The notes below the pieces were generated by a model that searched no databases, was not told where the DNA came from, and saw nothing but the letters and a program-made list of their open reading frames with translations. This document shows positions 50,111 through 58,963 of a stretch of 64,000 nucleotides of DNA, piece by piece (positions within the stretch are counted from its first letter, which is position 1; every line of letters starts with the position of its first letter). Origin of the DNA: Multivorans sp965232105 (GTDB lineage Bacteria; Acidobacteriota; Thermoanaerobaculia; Multivoradales; Multivoraceae). The stretch covers positions 558,001 through 622,000 of the forward strand of contig OZ246956.1 of the NCBI GenBank assembly GCA_965232105.1. Direction: 5' to 3'. Position numbers and translations under genes: made by a program.

Positions 50111-50698
50111 GTGGTCTTGAAGCATCGGGAGAAAGATGAAGCCGCCCTTGTGAAGGCGGCTGTCGAAGGGTCGGAGCGCGCCTTCCAGACCCTCGTCGAG
50201 CGTTACCAGCGCCCGATCTTCAGCCTGGTCGTGCGCATGGTCCGGGACCCCGGCATCGCGGAGGACGTCACCCAGGAGGTCTTCGTCAAGGCCTGGCTGG
50301 CCCTGGCCCGCTACGACCCGCGGCGGCGTTTCGCGAGCTGGGTGTTCAAGATCGCAAGCAACGCGGCGATCGACCATTTGCGGCGAAAGAAACTGCCCAC
50401 GACTCCGATCGAGACCAGCGACCCAGACGCCTCGTCGATCCTCGACCGGGTCCCGGACGAACGGGCGGAGCTCGCCGACACGCTCACCAGGAGGCATGAA
50501 CTGGCGACCGCCCTCGAGGCCACCGTGGCGGCACTCCGACCGGAGTACCGCCTGGTCGTCCTGTTGCGGTTCAAGGAGGAGCTGCCCTACCGCGACATCG
50601 CGGAGATCACCGGCATGCCGCTCGGAACCGTGAAGACGAACCTGCGCCGGGCACGCCGCGAGATCGAACAGCGCCTGCGCTCGGAGGGCGTCGTTTGA
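50111..50698 (+). CDS. ECF-type sigma factor (second), RpoE-like
   Basis: A 195-residue sigma factor. Region 2 shows FQTLVERYQRPIFSLVVRMV, AEDVTQEVFVKAWLAL and RFASWVFKIASNAAIDHLRR. Region 4 shows LRPEYRLVVLLRFKEELPY and RDIAEITGMPLGTVKTNLRRARR. It starts with GTG 50111 (TTG 50117 possible). It heads a plus-strand run that continues, after a 136-base gap, with an anti-sigma-like/bactofilin-like membrane protein, which is the likely regulator of this factor. Confidence 0.92.
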   Translation: MVLKHREKDEAALVKAAVEGSERAFQTLVERYQRPIFSLVVRMVRDPGIAEDVTQEVFVKAWLALARYDPRRRFASWVFKIASNAAIDHLRRKKLPTTPIETSDPDASSILDRVPDERAELADTLTRRHELATALEATVAALRPEYRLVVLLRFKEELPYRDIAEITGMPLGTVKTNLRRARREIEQRLRSEGVV

Positions 50699-50749
50699 AA
50701 CCGCGGCGATCCTCGCATCGTAGGGCGAAGGACATGGTGAACGCCGTCG

Positions 50750-50755
50750 TACAAT
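50750..50755 (+). promoter_or_regulatory. Possible -10 hexamer before the leader ORF
   Basis: TACAAT stands out in GC-rich DNA, 18 bases before the ATG at 50773. No good -35 is seen at 16-18 bp. If used, transcripts would start close to that ATG. Confidence 0.3.
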
Positions 50756-50772
50756 CACAGGTGTCACAAGCC

Positions 50773-50838
50773 ATGAACATGCAGAAACGATCAACCCCTC
50801 AAATCTCCTGGCGCAGAAACGAGCCGCGCAAGCCATGA
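50773..50838 (+). CDS. Possible 21-residue leader peptide
   Basis: This short open frame encodes MNMQKRSTPQISWRRNEPRK plus Pro. Its TGA overlaps the ATG of the following gene in an ATGA junction. The 16 bases around its start (CAAGCCATGAACATGC) are repeated exactly around the start of the next gene 62 bases later, so it may be a duplicated initiation region rather than a selected peptide. Translation would couple to the anti-sigma/bactofilin-like gene. Confidence 0.3.
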   Translation: MNMQKRSTPQISWRRNEPRKP

Positions 50839-52667
50839 ACATGCGGAACCGAATCGACCTCCGGACCCTCTTCCAATCGCTTGAGGATCCCGCCCTGCCG
50901 GACGGGTTCACGAGCCGCGTCATGCGGCAAGTGGGCGCCACGAACCGGCCTGTCGAAGCGGCTGGGCAGGCGCCGCAGTTGCTGGCGCTCCCGATGACTC
51001 GCTGGGCCCAGGCGTCGATTGGCGCCATCGCGGCGGTAGCGATGCTCCTCCTTGGCGGCGTGACGCTGCTTTTCCCTTCGACCTGGCTGACCATGCTGAA
51101 CACACTGGAAGCGACTCTCTTCACTACGGTCTGGGTCCTGACCTGGACCGCCGGGGTGCTGGCCGAGAGCCTCCCGTTCCTGAGTGGAGCGGTGCGGGTC
51201 GGCGAGGCTCTGGACCTGATCCTGCGCACCCCCCAGGTCACCGCGGTGGTCGCCGCCGCGTCACTGTTCAGTCTGATCGCGGTCCACCTTCTGCACCGGT
51301 TCTCTGCGAGACGGGGTGGACGCCGCCGGGCCCGCGGAACGCGTGCAGGAGCTCTGCTGCTGGTGGGCGGGCTGTGCTTCACGGGCCTGGCGTCCGGTCA
51401 ACCCCAGGACGCGGGTGAGGGCCAGGAGGCCCAGGAAGAAGCGAGTTCAACCCTCGAGGATGCACGAGAACGTCTCGACGAAGCACTCGAGGAAGTCGGC
51501 GAAGAGGCTCGGGGAGCGATCGAGGAGACGATCGAGCGGTTGGACGATCTTGAGCGTGACCTGAACGGGATCGACGTTGTCGTCGACCTCGACAACAGGG
51601 TCGCGTTCGGCAGCACCGTGCGGGTGGGCCGGGGCGAAGTGGTCAATGACATTGTCTCGGTCGGCGGCGACGTCAAGGTCGACGGAGAGGTTCGCGGCGA
51701 CGCGGTATCGATCGGCGGCGAGGCGAAGATCAACGGCCGGGTGACCGGCGAAGTCGTTTCTATCGGTGGCGATATCGAACTCGGCCCCGAGGCGGAGGTG
51801 TTCGGCGACATCGTCACGGTCGGAGGCCAACTGGTGCGTGAGGAGGGGTCCTCCGTCCTCGGCGAGGTTTCCGAGGTCGATTGGGGCGAGTTCAACTGGA
51901 ATCTGAGCGGCGACTGGTTCGACGGCTGGGACGGAGACTGGTTCCCCGGAGTCGGCGACCGGCCCCCCTTCTTCCGTCTGGGAAAGGTGTTCGAGTTCGT
52001 CCAGTCGATCATCTTCACCCTCCTCCTGATCGCGCTCAGCGGCCTGGTCCTGCTCGTCGCGCCGAAGGGAGTCGGCCGGGTGAAAGCGGCTGCCGCATCC
52101 GACCTCTGGGTCATGTTCGCCGTCGGCCTGGGCGTAGAAGTTTTCTTCTTCCCGGTGCTGATCATCGTCAGCCTGCTGCTCACGGTCACGGTCATCGGCA
52201 TTCCCTTCGCCATCCTCCTCTGGCCCGTCGCATTGATCGGTCTGACGGCCGCCTTCGTGTTCGGCTACGCGGGCTCGGCCGCGGCTGCCGGCGACTGGTG
52301 CCGGCGTCGTTTCCAGGGCGCCGGCCGGGTGGCGGCCGGGAGCTTCGCCGCCCTGGCGCTCGGTGTCCTGGCGATTCAGGCGCTGGCGCTCGTGGCCGAC
52401 CTGCTCGGCTTCCTTGGTCTGCCGTGGTTCTTCCGCGTCATGTTCCGCCTTCCCGGCGTCCTGATCTGCTACCTCGCCTGGACGATCGGTCTCGGCGCCG
52501 TGTTCATGACCCGGTTCGGCAGATCGGACTACGGAGCGGCAGCATCGCTGCCCCCCGTGCCGCCAACGACGGACGGCGACGATGTCGCCACCGGTGACCC
52601 GGAGCCCTCGACCCCGGCCGACGACAGCGACGCGAGCGCCGCGATCCCCAAACCGCCAGCCGGCTAG
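50835..52667 (+). CDS. Anti-sigma-like / bactofilin-like hexapeptide membrane protein
   Basis: A 610-residue composite protein. The N-terminus (FQSLEDPALPDGFTSRVMRQ) resembles short anti-sigma regions of ECF partners. Four hydrophobic segments follow (about 58-80, 93-115, 136-156, 171-188), then an acidic coiled coil (about 190-245). Next is a set of beta-helix-like repeats (NDIVSVGGDVKVDGEVRGDA, VSIGGEAKINGRVTGEV, IVTVGGQL; about 270-345), as in polymer-forming bactofilin or CcmA proteins. A Trp/Asp-rich segment and about six more hydrophobic stretches (about 395-560) come after, then a Pro/Asp tail. Placement right after an ECF gene supports sigma control, but no single family covers the whole protein. 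Confidence 0.7.
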   Translation: MNMRNRIDLRTLFQSLEDPALPDGFTSRVMRQVGATNRPVEAAGQAPQLLALPMTRWAQASIGAIAAVAMLLLGGVTLLFPSTWLTMLNTLEATLFTTVWVLTWTAGVLAESLPFLSGAVRVGEALDLILRTPQVTAVVAAASLFSLIAVHLLHRFSARRGGRRRARGTRAGALLLVGGLCFTGLASGQPQDAGEGQEAQEEASSTLEDARERLDEALEEVGEEARGAIEETIERLDDLERDLNGIDVVVDLDNRVAFGSTVRVGRGEVVNDIVSVGGDVKVDGEVRGDAVSIGGEAKINGRVTGEVVSIGGDIELGPEAEVFGDIVTVGGQLVREEGSSVLGEVSEVDWGEFNWNLSGDWFDGWDGDWFPGVGDRPPFFRLGKVFEFVQSIIFTLLLIALSGLVLLVAPKGVGRVKAAAASDLWVMFAVGLGVEVFFFPVLIIVSLLLTVTVIGIPFAILLWPVALIGLTAAFVFGYAGSAAAAGDWCRRRFQGAGRVAAGSFAALALGVLAIQALALVADLLGFLGLPWFFRVMFRLPGVLICYLAWTIGLGAVFMTRFGRSDYGAAASLPPVPPTTDGDDVATGDPEPSTPADDSDASAAIPKPPAG

Positions 52668-52709
52668 CGGCAGGCAGGCACGCGCGCGGATCGTAGTAGT
52701 CTTCGCCCC

Positions 52710-54959
52710 ATGCCGGCCCGCGGGCTCGCCAGTCTGGTTCTGCTCGCAGCACCTCTCGTCGCCGCTGCGCCCACCGACGACCTGACGGAGTCCTGTCGAC
52801 GGCTCCAGGAGGGATCGAACCCCTACTTCGGCACGAGGTTCGCACACGAGCTTCGAGCCGAGCTGTCCTCCAACCCGGCCAGCCCCGCCATCGCTGCGGA
52901 ACTAGGAAGCGAGCTGCTCCGACTCGGCGACACGGCCGAGGCGATCGAGCACCTCGCTGCCGCAGTCAGGACATTCGCCCCGCCTGCGGCCGAGCGGCCC
53001 ACAATTCCCGAATGGAACCTCGCTCTGGCCCACCTTCAGCGGGCCGAGGACCTCAACTGCGTCCATCACTTCGACACCGGAACGGGGCCGGACGATGGAA
53101 CCAGCGACGATACGCCAGTCCATCGGGCGCGGCGTTCGGCCGACAGTTGCATTCTCCCGGTCACGGCCTCCGCCGTCCACGCCCGCCCCGAACACGCCCG
53201 CAAGGCAGGCGACCTGTTCCTGGAAATGCTCGAGGAAGGACGCCCGACCGGCCCGTGGAGGCAACGGGCAAGGTGGTTGCTCAACGTCGCTCGAAGACTG
53301 ACCGGCGACTTCCCCGATGGCGTGCCGGCCCGCTACCGGATAGGCGACGACGTGTTCGCCTCACCCCCGGTTCCCGGAGGGCGCTGGCGTAATCTCGGAC
53401 CGGCACTCGGTGTCGACGCCCTCGATCTCGCGGGCGGTGCGATCATCGACGACTTCGACAACGACGGCGTTCTCGACCTGATCACGTCAACGTGGGATCC
53501 CTGCGGTCCGGTCACGGCATTTCGGGGCGACGGTCAAGGCGGCTTCGAGGACGTCGCCGAAGCCTGGGGCCTTGGCGGCCAACTTGGCGGTCTCAACCTG
53601 CTCCACGCGGACTACAACGACGACGGCCGCCTCGACCTGCTCGTGCTCCGGGGCGCCTGGTTGCTGGAGGAGGGCCGCATCCGAAACTCGCTCTTGCGCA
53701 ATGATCTGGGCGGCGACCTCGGGCGTTTCGTCGATGTGTCGGAGGAGGCGGGGTTGGCCGAACCCGCCTATCCGACCCAGACCGCGGCCTGGGGCGACTA
53801 CGACGGCGACGGCGACCTCGACCTCTACGTCGGCAACGAGGCGGATGAGGCCCACCGGTATCCGTCGCAACTGTTCCGCAACCGCGGCGACGGAACGTTC
53901 GAGGACGTGGCGACCGCCGCCGGCGTCAGCAACCTGCGCTACGCGAAGGGCGTCGCCTGGGGAGACGTGGACAACGACGGCGACCTCGACCTCTACGTCT
54001 CCAACTTCGGCGCCAACAGGCTCTACCTGAACGACGGCGGTGTCTTCCTCGATGTCGCCGTCCGAACCGGCGTGACCGAACCGGAACGGGAGAGTTTCGC
54101 TACCTGGTTCTTCGACTATGACAACGATGGCGACCTCGACCTCTACGTCGGCGACTACCGCAAGAAGGCCACCGAAGTCGTGGCATCCTTCATGGGCTCG
54201 GACCCCGGGATCGGCCAGCCCCTGCTTTACCGCAATGACTGCGGAGCCGAGCCCGGCTGCGGCGGCAGGCTGCGGATGACCGAAGTGTCCCGCGCGCTGG
54301 GAATCCGCCGGCCTGCTCTACCGATGGGCGCGAATTACGGCGACCTGGACAACGACGGCTGGCTCGATTTCTACCTCGGCACCGGTGAACCCGATCTCGC
54401 CAGTCTGATGCCCAACGTGATGTACCGGTTCAACGGCCGGCGCTTCGAAGAAGTCACCTTCGCCGGCGGCTTCGGTCACCTCCAGAAAGGACACGGCGTT
54501 GCGTTCGGCGACCTGGACCGTGACGGAGACATGGACATCTTCCACCAACTCGGCGGCTTCTATCCGACCGACACCTTCGGCAACGCCCTGTTTGAGAACC
54601 CGGGCAGCGACAACGCCTGGGTCACGCTGCGCTTTGCCGGCGCCGGCTCAGCCGGCTCGGGCGCGAACCGCTTCGCTGTCGGCTCGCGGGTCGCACTGTC
54701 TGTCGAGGGTCCACACGGCAAACGCACGATCCATCGCCTGGTCGGCTCGGGAGGCTCCTTCGGTGGCAACAGCATGCAGCTTGAAGTGGGTCTCGGCGAC
54801 GCGGTCGGGATCACCGAGATCCGGGTGACGTGGGCCGGCAGCGGGACAAACCAGATCCTCCGGGACGTCGAGCCGCGGGCCGTGTACCGGGTCACCGAGG
54901 GCGCGGAGGTTCTCGAACGAATCGACCAATCCCCCTTCCGCTTGGGCGGCGACGGATGA
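52710..54959 (+). CDS. CRTAC1-family FG-GAP / ASPIC-UnbV exported protein
   Basis: A 749-residue protein with a signal peptide (ARGLASLVLLAAPLVAAAP). An N-terminal helical part carries paired Cys/His motifs (NCVHHFDTG, SCILPVTASAVHARPEHARK). Then comes a beta-propeller with many FG-GAP/VCBS calcium motifs (DFDNDGVLDLITS, DYDGDGDLDLYVG, DVDNDGDLDLYVS, DLDNDGWLDFYLG, DLDRDGDMDIFHQ). The C-terminal ASPIC/UnbV domain is GANRFAVGSRVAL...GSFGGNSMQLEVGLG...ITEIRVTWAGSG. It is probably secreted or periplasmic with an unknown ligand. The stop overlaps the next CRTAC1 gene by 4 bases. Confidence 0.86.
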   Translation: MPARGLASLVLLAAPLVAAAPTDDLTESCRRLQEGSNPYFGTRFAHELRAELSSNPASPAIAAELGSELLRLGDTAEAIEHLAAAVRTFAPPAAERPTIPEWNLALAHLQRAEDLNCVHHFDTGTGPDDGTSDDTPVHRARRSADSCILPVTASAVHARPEHARKAGDLFLEMLEEGRPTGPWRQRARWLLNVARRLTGDFPDGVPARYRIGDDVFASPPVPGGRWRNLGPALGVDALDLAGGAIIDDFDNDGVLDLITSTWDPCGPVTAFRGDGQGGFEDVAEAWGLGGQLGGLNLLHADYNDDGRLDLLVLRGAWLLEEGRIRNSLLRNDLGGDLGRFVDVSEEAGLAEPAYPTQTAAWGDYDGDGDLDLYVGNEADEAHRYPSQLFRNRGDGTFEDVATAAGVSNLRYAKGVAWGDVDNDGDLDLYVSNFGANRLYLNDGGVFLDVAVRTGVTEPERESFATWFFDYDNDGDLDLYVGDYRKKATEVVASFMGSDPGIGQPLLYRNDCGAEPGCGGRLRMTEVSRALGIRRPALPMGANYGDLDNDGWLDFYLGTGEPDLASLMPNVMYRFNGRRFEEVTFAGGFGHLQKGHGVAFGDLDRDGDMDIFHQLGGFYPTDTFGNALFENPGSDNAWVTLRFAGAGSAGSGANRFAVGSRVALSVEGPHGKRTIHRLVGSGGSFGGNSMQLEVGLGDAVGITEIRVTWAGSGTNQILRDVEPRAVYRVTEGAEVLERIDQSPFRLGGDG

Positions 54960-56734
54960 GAGCCGTTCCTGGCGGCGTCGCCGTGTGGGTGGCGGCAGCG
55001 CTTCTTCCGGCGTTCGCCCGCGCAGGCGAGGGCGACGTCCTCTTCGTCGACGCAACGAGGAGCGCCGGTCTGGACTTCCGGCACTGGAACGGCATGAGCG
55101 GGCAGCTCTACTACCCGGAGGTGGTGGGTGCCGGAGCGGCACTGTTCGACTACGACAACGACGGCGACCTCGATCTCTACCTGGTCCAGGGAAACCTGCT
55201 CGGGGCGGACGGGGACCGCACCAGGGCAACCGTGCCCTGGACCGGCGAAGGGCCGCCCCGTGACCGGCTGCTCCGCAACGACCTCGAGCACAGCGACGGA
55301 CGCACCACGATCCGTTTCGTCGACGTGACCGAGGAGAGCGGGATTTCGGCTCTGGGCTATGGCATGGGCGTCACAGCCTCCGACCTGGACAACGACGGCT
55401 GGACCGACCTCTACGTGCTGAACCTCGGTGGCAACCAGCTCTGGCGCAACGAAGGCGACGGGACCTTCACCGACCGCACGGAAGCCAGCGGCGCGGACGA
55501 CCCGCGATGGAGCATCGCGGCGGCTGCCGCCGACTACGACGGGGACCTCGACCTCGACCTGTTCGTCGTCAACTACCTCAACTTCTCCCTGGTCACGCAC
55601 AAGACCTGCCTGACGGAACGGGGTGAGATCGACTACTGCCTGCCGAGCGCCTATCAGCCGGTACCGGACCGCCTGCTGCGCAACGACGGCGCCGGCCGGT
55701 TCACGGACGCGACGGTCGAAGCCGGCCTGTCCGCGACGCGACCCGGCAACGGTCTGGGCGTGCTCGTCGCGGACCTGGACGGCGACCGCCGGCTCGACTT
55801 CTATGTCGCCAACGACCTGATGCCGAACCACCTGTGGATCAACGCCGGCAACGGCGACCTGGCCGAAGAAGGTCTGATCAGCGGCGCGGCGCTCAACGCG
55901 GACGGCGAGGCCGAGGCCAGCATGGGAATCGCAGGCGGCGACTACGACGGCGATGGCGACCTGGATCTCTTCCTCACCCACTTCCATCGGGAAACGAACA
56001 CGCTCTACCGGAACGACTCGGAGCCCGGCGCACCGGCCTTCCGCGATCGGACGAACGCAGCCGCCCTGGCGCGGCCGAGCTGGGACGCGACGTCCTTCGG
56101 CACGGCTTTCCTCGATCTCGACCTGGACGGCTGGCTCGATCTGGCGGTGGTCAACGGCGCCGTGACGTTCGCGGCGGGAAGGCCGCGCACAGAGGACGAT
56201 CCGTTCCCCCTGGATCAGCGGAACCAGGCGTTCCTCAACGTCCCTGGCAGTGGCGGCGGCCGCCGGTTCGAAGCGGCGCAGACCGGTCTGCTGGACGGCG
56301 CCTCTCCCCACGTGAGCCGCGCTCTCGTCAGCGGCGACATCGACAACGACGGCGACACGGATCTCGTGATCACGAACAACAACGGGCCGGCCCGGCTGCT
56401 CCTCAACCAGGCCGGGACCGGCGACGACTGGATCGGTCTTGCGCCGCGACTGACCGAAGCGCAGGGCCGCCGGCCCGCCTCTGGAGTCACCGTGCGCGTG
56501 CACCTCGACGGTGCGCCACCCCTCGTGCGGTTGGCCGGCACCAGCGGCAGTTACACGTCCTCGAGCGATCCCCGGGTAACGGTGAGCCTGGGCGGCGCGA
56601 CCGTGGCCCGGGTTGAGGTCCACTGGTCCGACGGAACCGTCGAAGAGTGGCCTGCACCCCCTCCGGGGGCTTACACTGACCTGGTCCGGCGCACCGGCGC
56701 GGAGCGGGCACGGACACAAGACAAGCAACGATGA
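54956..56734 (+). CDS. Second CRTAC1-family FG-GAP / ASPIC-UnbV exported protein
   Basis: A 592-residue relative of the preceding gene product without its long N-terminal helical part. The signal peptide is GGVAVWVAAALLPAFARA. The propeller is seen as LFVDATRSAGLDFRHWNGMS, DYDNDGDLDLYLVQG, DLDNDGWTDLYVLN, LWRNEGDGTFTDRTE, DYDGDLDLDLFVVNYL, DYDGDGDLDLFLTHFH and DIDNDGDTDLVITN. The C-terminal UnbV part is VTVRVHLDGAPPLVRLAGTS...VARVEVHWSDGTVEEW. ATG 54956 gives a 4-base overlap upstream, and the stop overlaps the TPR gene by 4 bases, so the three are coupled. Confidence 0.86.
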   Translation: MRAVPGGVAVWVAAALLPAFARAGEGDVLFVDATRSAGLDFRHWNGMSGQLYYPEVVGAGAALFDYDNDGDLDLYLVQGNLLGADGDRTRATVPWTGEGPPRDRLLRNDLEHSDGRTTIRFVDVTEESGISALGYGMGVTASDLDNDGWTDLYVLNLGGNQLWRNEGDGTFTDRTEASGADDPRWSIAAAAADYDGDLDLDLFVVNYLNFSLVTHKTCLTERGEIDYCLPSAYQPVPDRLLRNDGAGRFTDATVEAGLSATRPGNGLGVLVADLDGDRRLDFYVANDLMPNHLWINAGNGDLAEEGLISGAALNADGEAEASMGIAGGDYDGDGDLDLFLTHFHRETNTLYRNDSEPGAPAFRDRTNAAALARPSWDATSFGTAFLDLDLDGWLDLAVVNGAVTFAAGRPRTEDDPFPLDQRNQAFLNVPGSGGGRRFEAAQTGLLDGASPHVSRALVSGDIDNDGDTDLVITNNNGPARLLLNQAGTGDDWIGLAPRLTEAQGRRPASGVTVRVHLDGAPPLVRLAGTSGSYTSSSDPRVTVSLGGATVARVEVHWSDGTVEEWPAPPPGAYTDLVRRTGAERARTQDKQR

Positions 56735-58758
56735 GCTATCGATTCCAGGACCTGCGCCCCGCGGTCGCCTTCGCCCTCGTCCTTCTGTGGTCGTCCGCGG
56801 GAGTGGCTGTCCGGGCGCAGACCGAGACCGCCGGGACCCTGCTTCCGATCCCCGTCGTCGACCTGCGCGGCGTCGACGAAGCAGTCCGCACCCAGATCGA
56901 AGAGCAACGCCGGTTGCTCGAGGAGGCGCTCGCCGCGGGCCCGCCGGCCGAGGAAGACGCCGCGCGGCTGGGCCTCCTGTTCGGTGAGGCAGGTCAGTTG
57001 TACCTGGTCTACGACCTCCTGCCGGCGGCGAGGGCCTGTCTGGCCAACGCGGCGGAACTGCAGCCACAGAACTTCCGCTGGCGTTACCTGCTCGGCAGCG
57101 CCGCCGAGCACCTGGGAGAACTGGAGGCGGCCATCGCGGCCTACGAGCAGGCTCGCGCACTTGAACCCGATGATCCGCCGACGGCGATCCGTCTCGGCCG
57201 CGTGCACCTCGAGTTGGGGCAGTACGAGCAGGCCCGCACCCACTACGAGCGCGCCCTGGAGCTGCCGGGCTCTCAAGCGGCCGCTCACTTCGGCCTCGGA
57301 CGCCTGGCCTCCGAAACCGACGACCCGACGGCGGCGCTGGCGCACTTCCAGGCTGCGCTGCAGGACCAGCCGCGGGCGAACTCGCTCCACTACCACATCG
57401 CCCTCGCCCACCGCGCCCTCGGCAACGATCAGGCTTCGCAAGCGGCGATGGAACTCCGCGGCGAGGCGCCGGTGGCCTTCGCGGATCCGATCGCGGCGGA
57501 GATCAAGGAGTCGGCCACCGGTATCGGAGCTCAACTACTGCTCGGCCGCGTCGCTCTGGCCGCCAACGCGTTCGAGGTTGCGGAGCAACGGTTCCGCGAA
57601 GCGGTCGGCGACTACCCCGAAAGTACCGCGGCGAAGCGCTCGCTGGCAGCCGCCCTGGAGCGCATGGGCCGGAGCGCGGAGGCCGCCATGTGGTACCAGC
57701 AGGCCCTGGATCTGAGTCCGAACGATGCCGGCCTGCTGTTCCAGACCGGACGCCTGTACAACGCCGAGCGCCGCTTTGTGGCCGCGGCCGAAAGGCTCCG
57801 GCGCGCAGCCGAACTCGAGCCGTCCTTCGGTCCGGCGTGGGTCGAACTCGCCGCGGCCCTGACCGCGACCGGCGACCACCTGGCCGCGGCCGAGGCGCTG
57901 ACCCGGGCACTCGAACTGGCTCCGGGGGACACGAACCTCCGGTTCCACAGGGCGCGGAACTACGGGCTGGGAGAGCGCCGCGAACTCGCGCTCCGGGAGT
58001 TCGAATCGCTCCTGGACGACTTGGGCTCCAACGCGGAGATCGTGTTGCAACTGGGGCGGATCGAACAGAAACTCGGCCGGCCGGCCTCGGCGGCTCGTCG
58101 ATTCGAGCAGCTCATCGCGGCGGGCGCCGAGCCGGCCCTGCTAAGCCGGGCCCACTTCGAACTTGCCAACATCCGCACCGAGCAAGAACGCTACGAGGAG
58201 GCGATCCCCCACTACCAGCGGGCGATCATCGCCAACCCGACCCTCAAGGCGGGCTACGTCAACCTGAGCACGGCCCTCGGTCGCCTGGGTCGGTTCAAGG
58301 AAGCCGCCCTGGCTTCGCGCCGCGCCCTGGAGCTCGACCCCACGGACAGCCAGGTCCGGGCTGCCGAGCTCACTGCCCTCCTGCTCGCAGGGGAAGATGC
58401 CCAGGTCCGGCTCATGCTGGAGCAGACCCTCGAACTCCCCGACCAGGGCGGCAGCGCCTACTTCGCGGTGCTCCTGGTCCAGGTCCTCGCCGCCTCCGCG
58501 GACGACGAGGTGCGAGACGGCGAAAGGGCCCTGAACCTCGCCCAGCAGTTGTTCCAGCGTGCCCAGACCCCGGCCCACGGCACCGTGCTCGCCATGGCCT
58601 ACGCCGAAACCGACAACTTCGAAGAAGCCGCTGCCTGGCAGGAACGACTGATCGAGAACCTGGAACGAACCGGCCCCCCCGAGGCCCTCGAAGAAGCTCG
58701 CGAACGGCTCGCCGCCTACAAGGCAGGCCGCAAGATTCGCGCCCCCTGGCGCCGCTGA
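56731..58758 (+). CDS. Exported TPR-repeat protein
   Basis: A 675-residue protein with a signal peptide (AVAFALVLLWSSAGVAVRAQ) and a solenoid of about 14-16 tetratricopeptide repeats over nearly the whole length. Examples are AAIAAYEQARALEPDDPPTA, YEQARTHYERALELPGSQAA, AAMWYQQALDLSPNDAGLLF and YEEAIPHYQRAIIANPTLKA. No enzymatic domain is seen. It is coupled to two CRTAC1 genes, a pairing (CRTAC1 plus TPR) seen in environmental bacteria. It is likely a periplasmic scaffold for those propellers (inference). Confidence 0.85.
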   Translation: MSYRFQDLRPAVAFALVLLWSSAGVAVRAQTETAGTLLPIPVVDLRGVDEAVRTQIEEQRRLLEEALAAGPPAEEDAARLGLLFGEAGQLYLVYDLLPAARACLANAAELQPQNFRWRYLLGSAAEHLGELEAAIAAYEQARALEPDDPPTAIRLGRVHLELGQYEQARTHYERALELPGSQAAAHFGLGRLASETDDPTAALAHFQAALQDQPRANSLHYHIALAHRALGNDQASQAAMELRGEAPVAFADPIAAEIKESATGIGAQLLLGRVALAANAFEVAEQRFREAVGDYPESTAAKRSLAAALERMGRSAEAAMWYQQALDLSPNDAGLLFQTGRLYNAERRFVAAAERLRRAAELEPSFGPAWVELAAALTATGDHLAAAEALTRALELAPGDTNLRFHRARNYGLGERRELALREFESLLDDLGSNAEIVLQLGRIEQKLGRPASAARRFEQLIAAGAEPALLSRAHFELANIRTEQERYEEAIPHYQRAIIANPTLKAGYVNLSTALGRLGRFKEAALASRRALELDPTDSQVRAAELTALLLAGEDAQVRLMLEQTLELPDQGGSAYFAVLLVQVLAASADDEVRDGERALNLAQQLFQRAQTPAHGTVLAMAYAETDNFEEAAAWQERLIENLERTGPPEALEEARERLAAYKAGRKIRAPWRR

Positions 58759-58812
58759 GGCGGCTCGGCGGCGGAGCGACGTTGCGCTGGCCGGCGGCGC
58801 TGGCGCGGCTGC

Positions 58813-58850
58813 GGTGGCGTGGCGGCGGTGGCGTGGCGTGGCGTGGCGGC
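58813..58850. repeat. GTGGC pentamer tandem run
   Basis: Two GTGGC units (58814-58823) and four more (58828-58847) are separated by GGCG. They lie in the 205-base gap between the convergent TPR and PIN-toxin genes. The plus strand is very G-rich. It could be a slippage-prone simple repeat or form G-rich structure. The rest of this gap holds small GC hairpins and no gene that I can see. Confidence 0.6.
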
Positions 58851-58963
58851 GGTGCTTGCTGCCGCCGAAGGCGGCCAAGGAAACAGCCGGCGGCGTCAGC
58901 CGGCGACCTTCTTCCTTCGGCGACCAAGATGTTGTCTGGACGCCAACCCTTCCTCTCGGCTCC

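Noticed and set aside
54560..57160. Minus-strand open frame of 866 codons opposite the CRTAC1 genes
   Set aside because: It is a mirror of repeated Asp-Gly-Asp codons in FG-GAP repeats and has no independent domain.
58842..58862. Sigma-54 -24/-12 promoter for NtrX
   Set aside because: The GG to GC spacing is 11 instead of 10, it sits in a simple repeat, and no gene on that strand follows.
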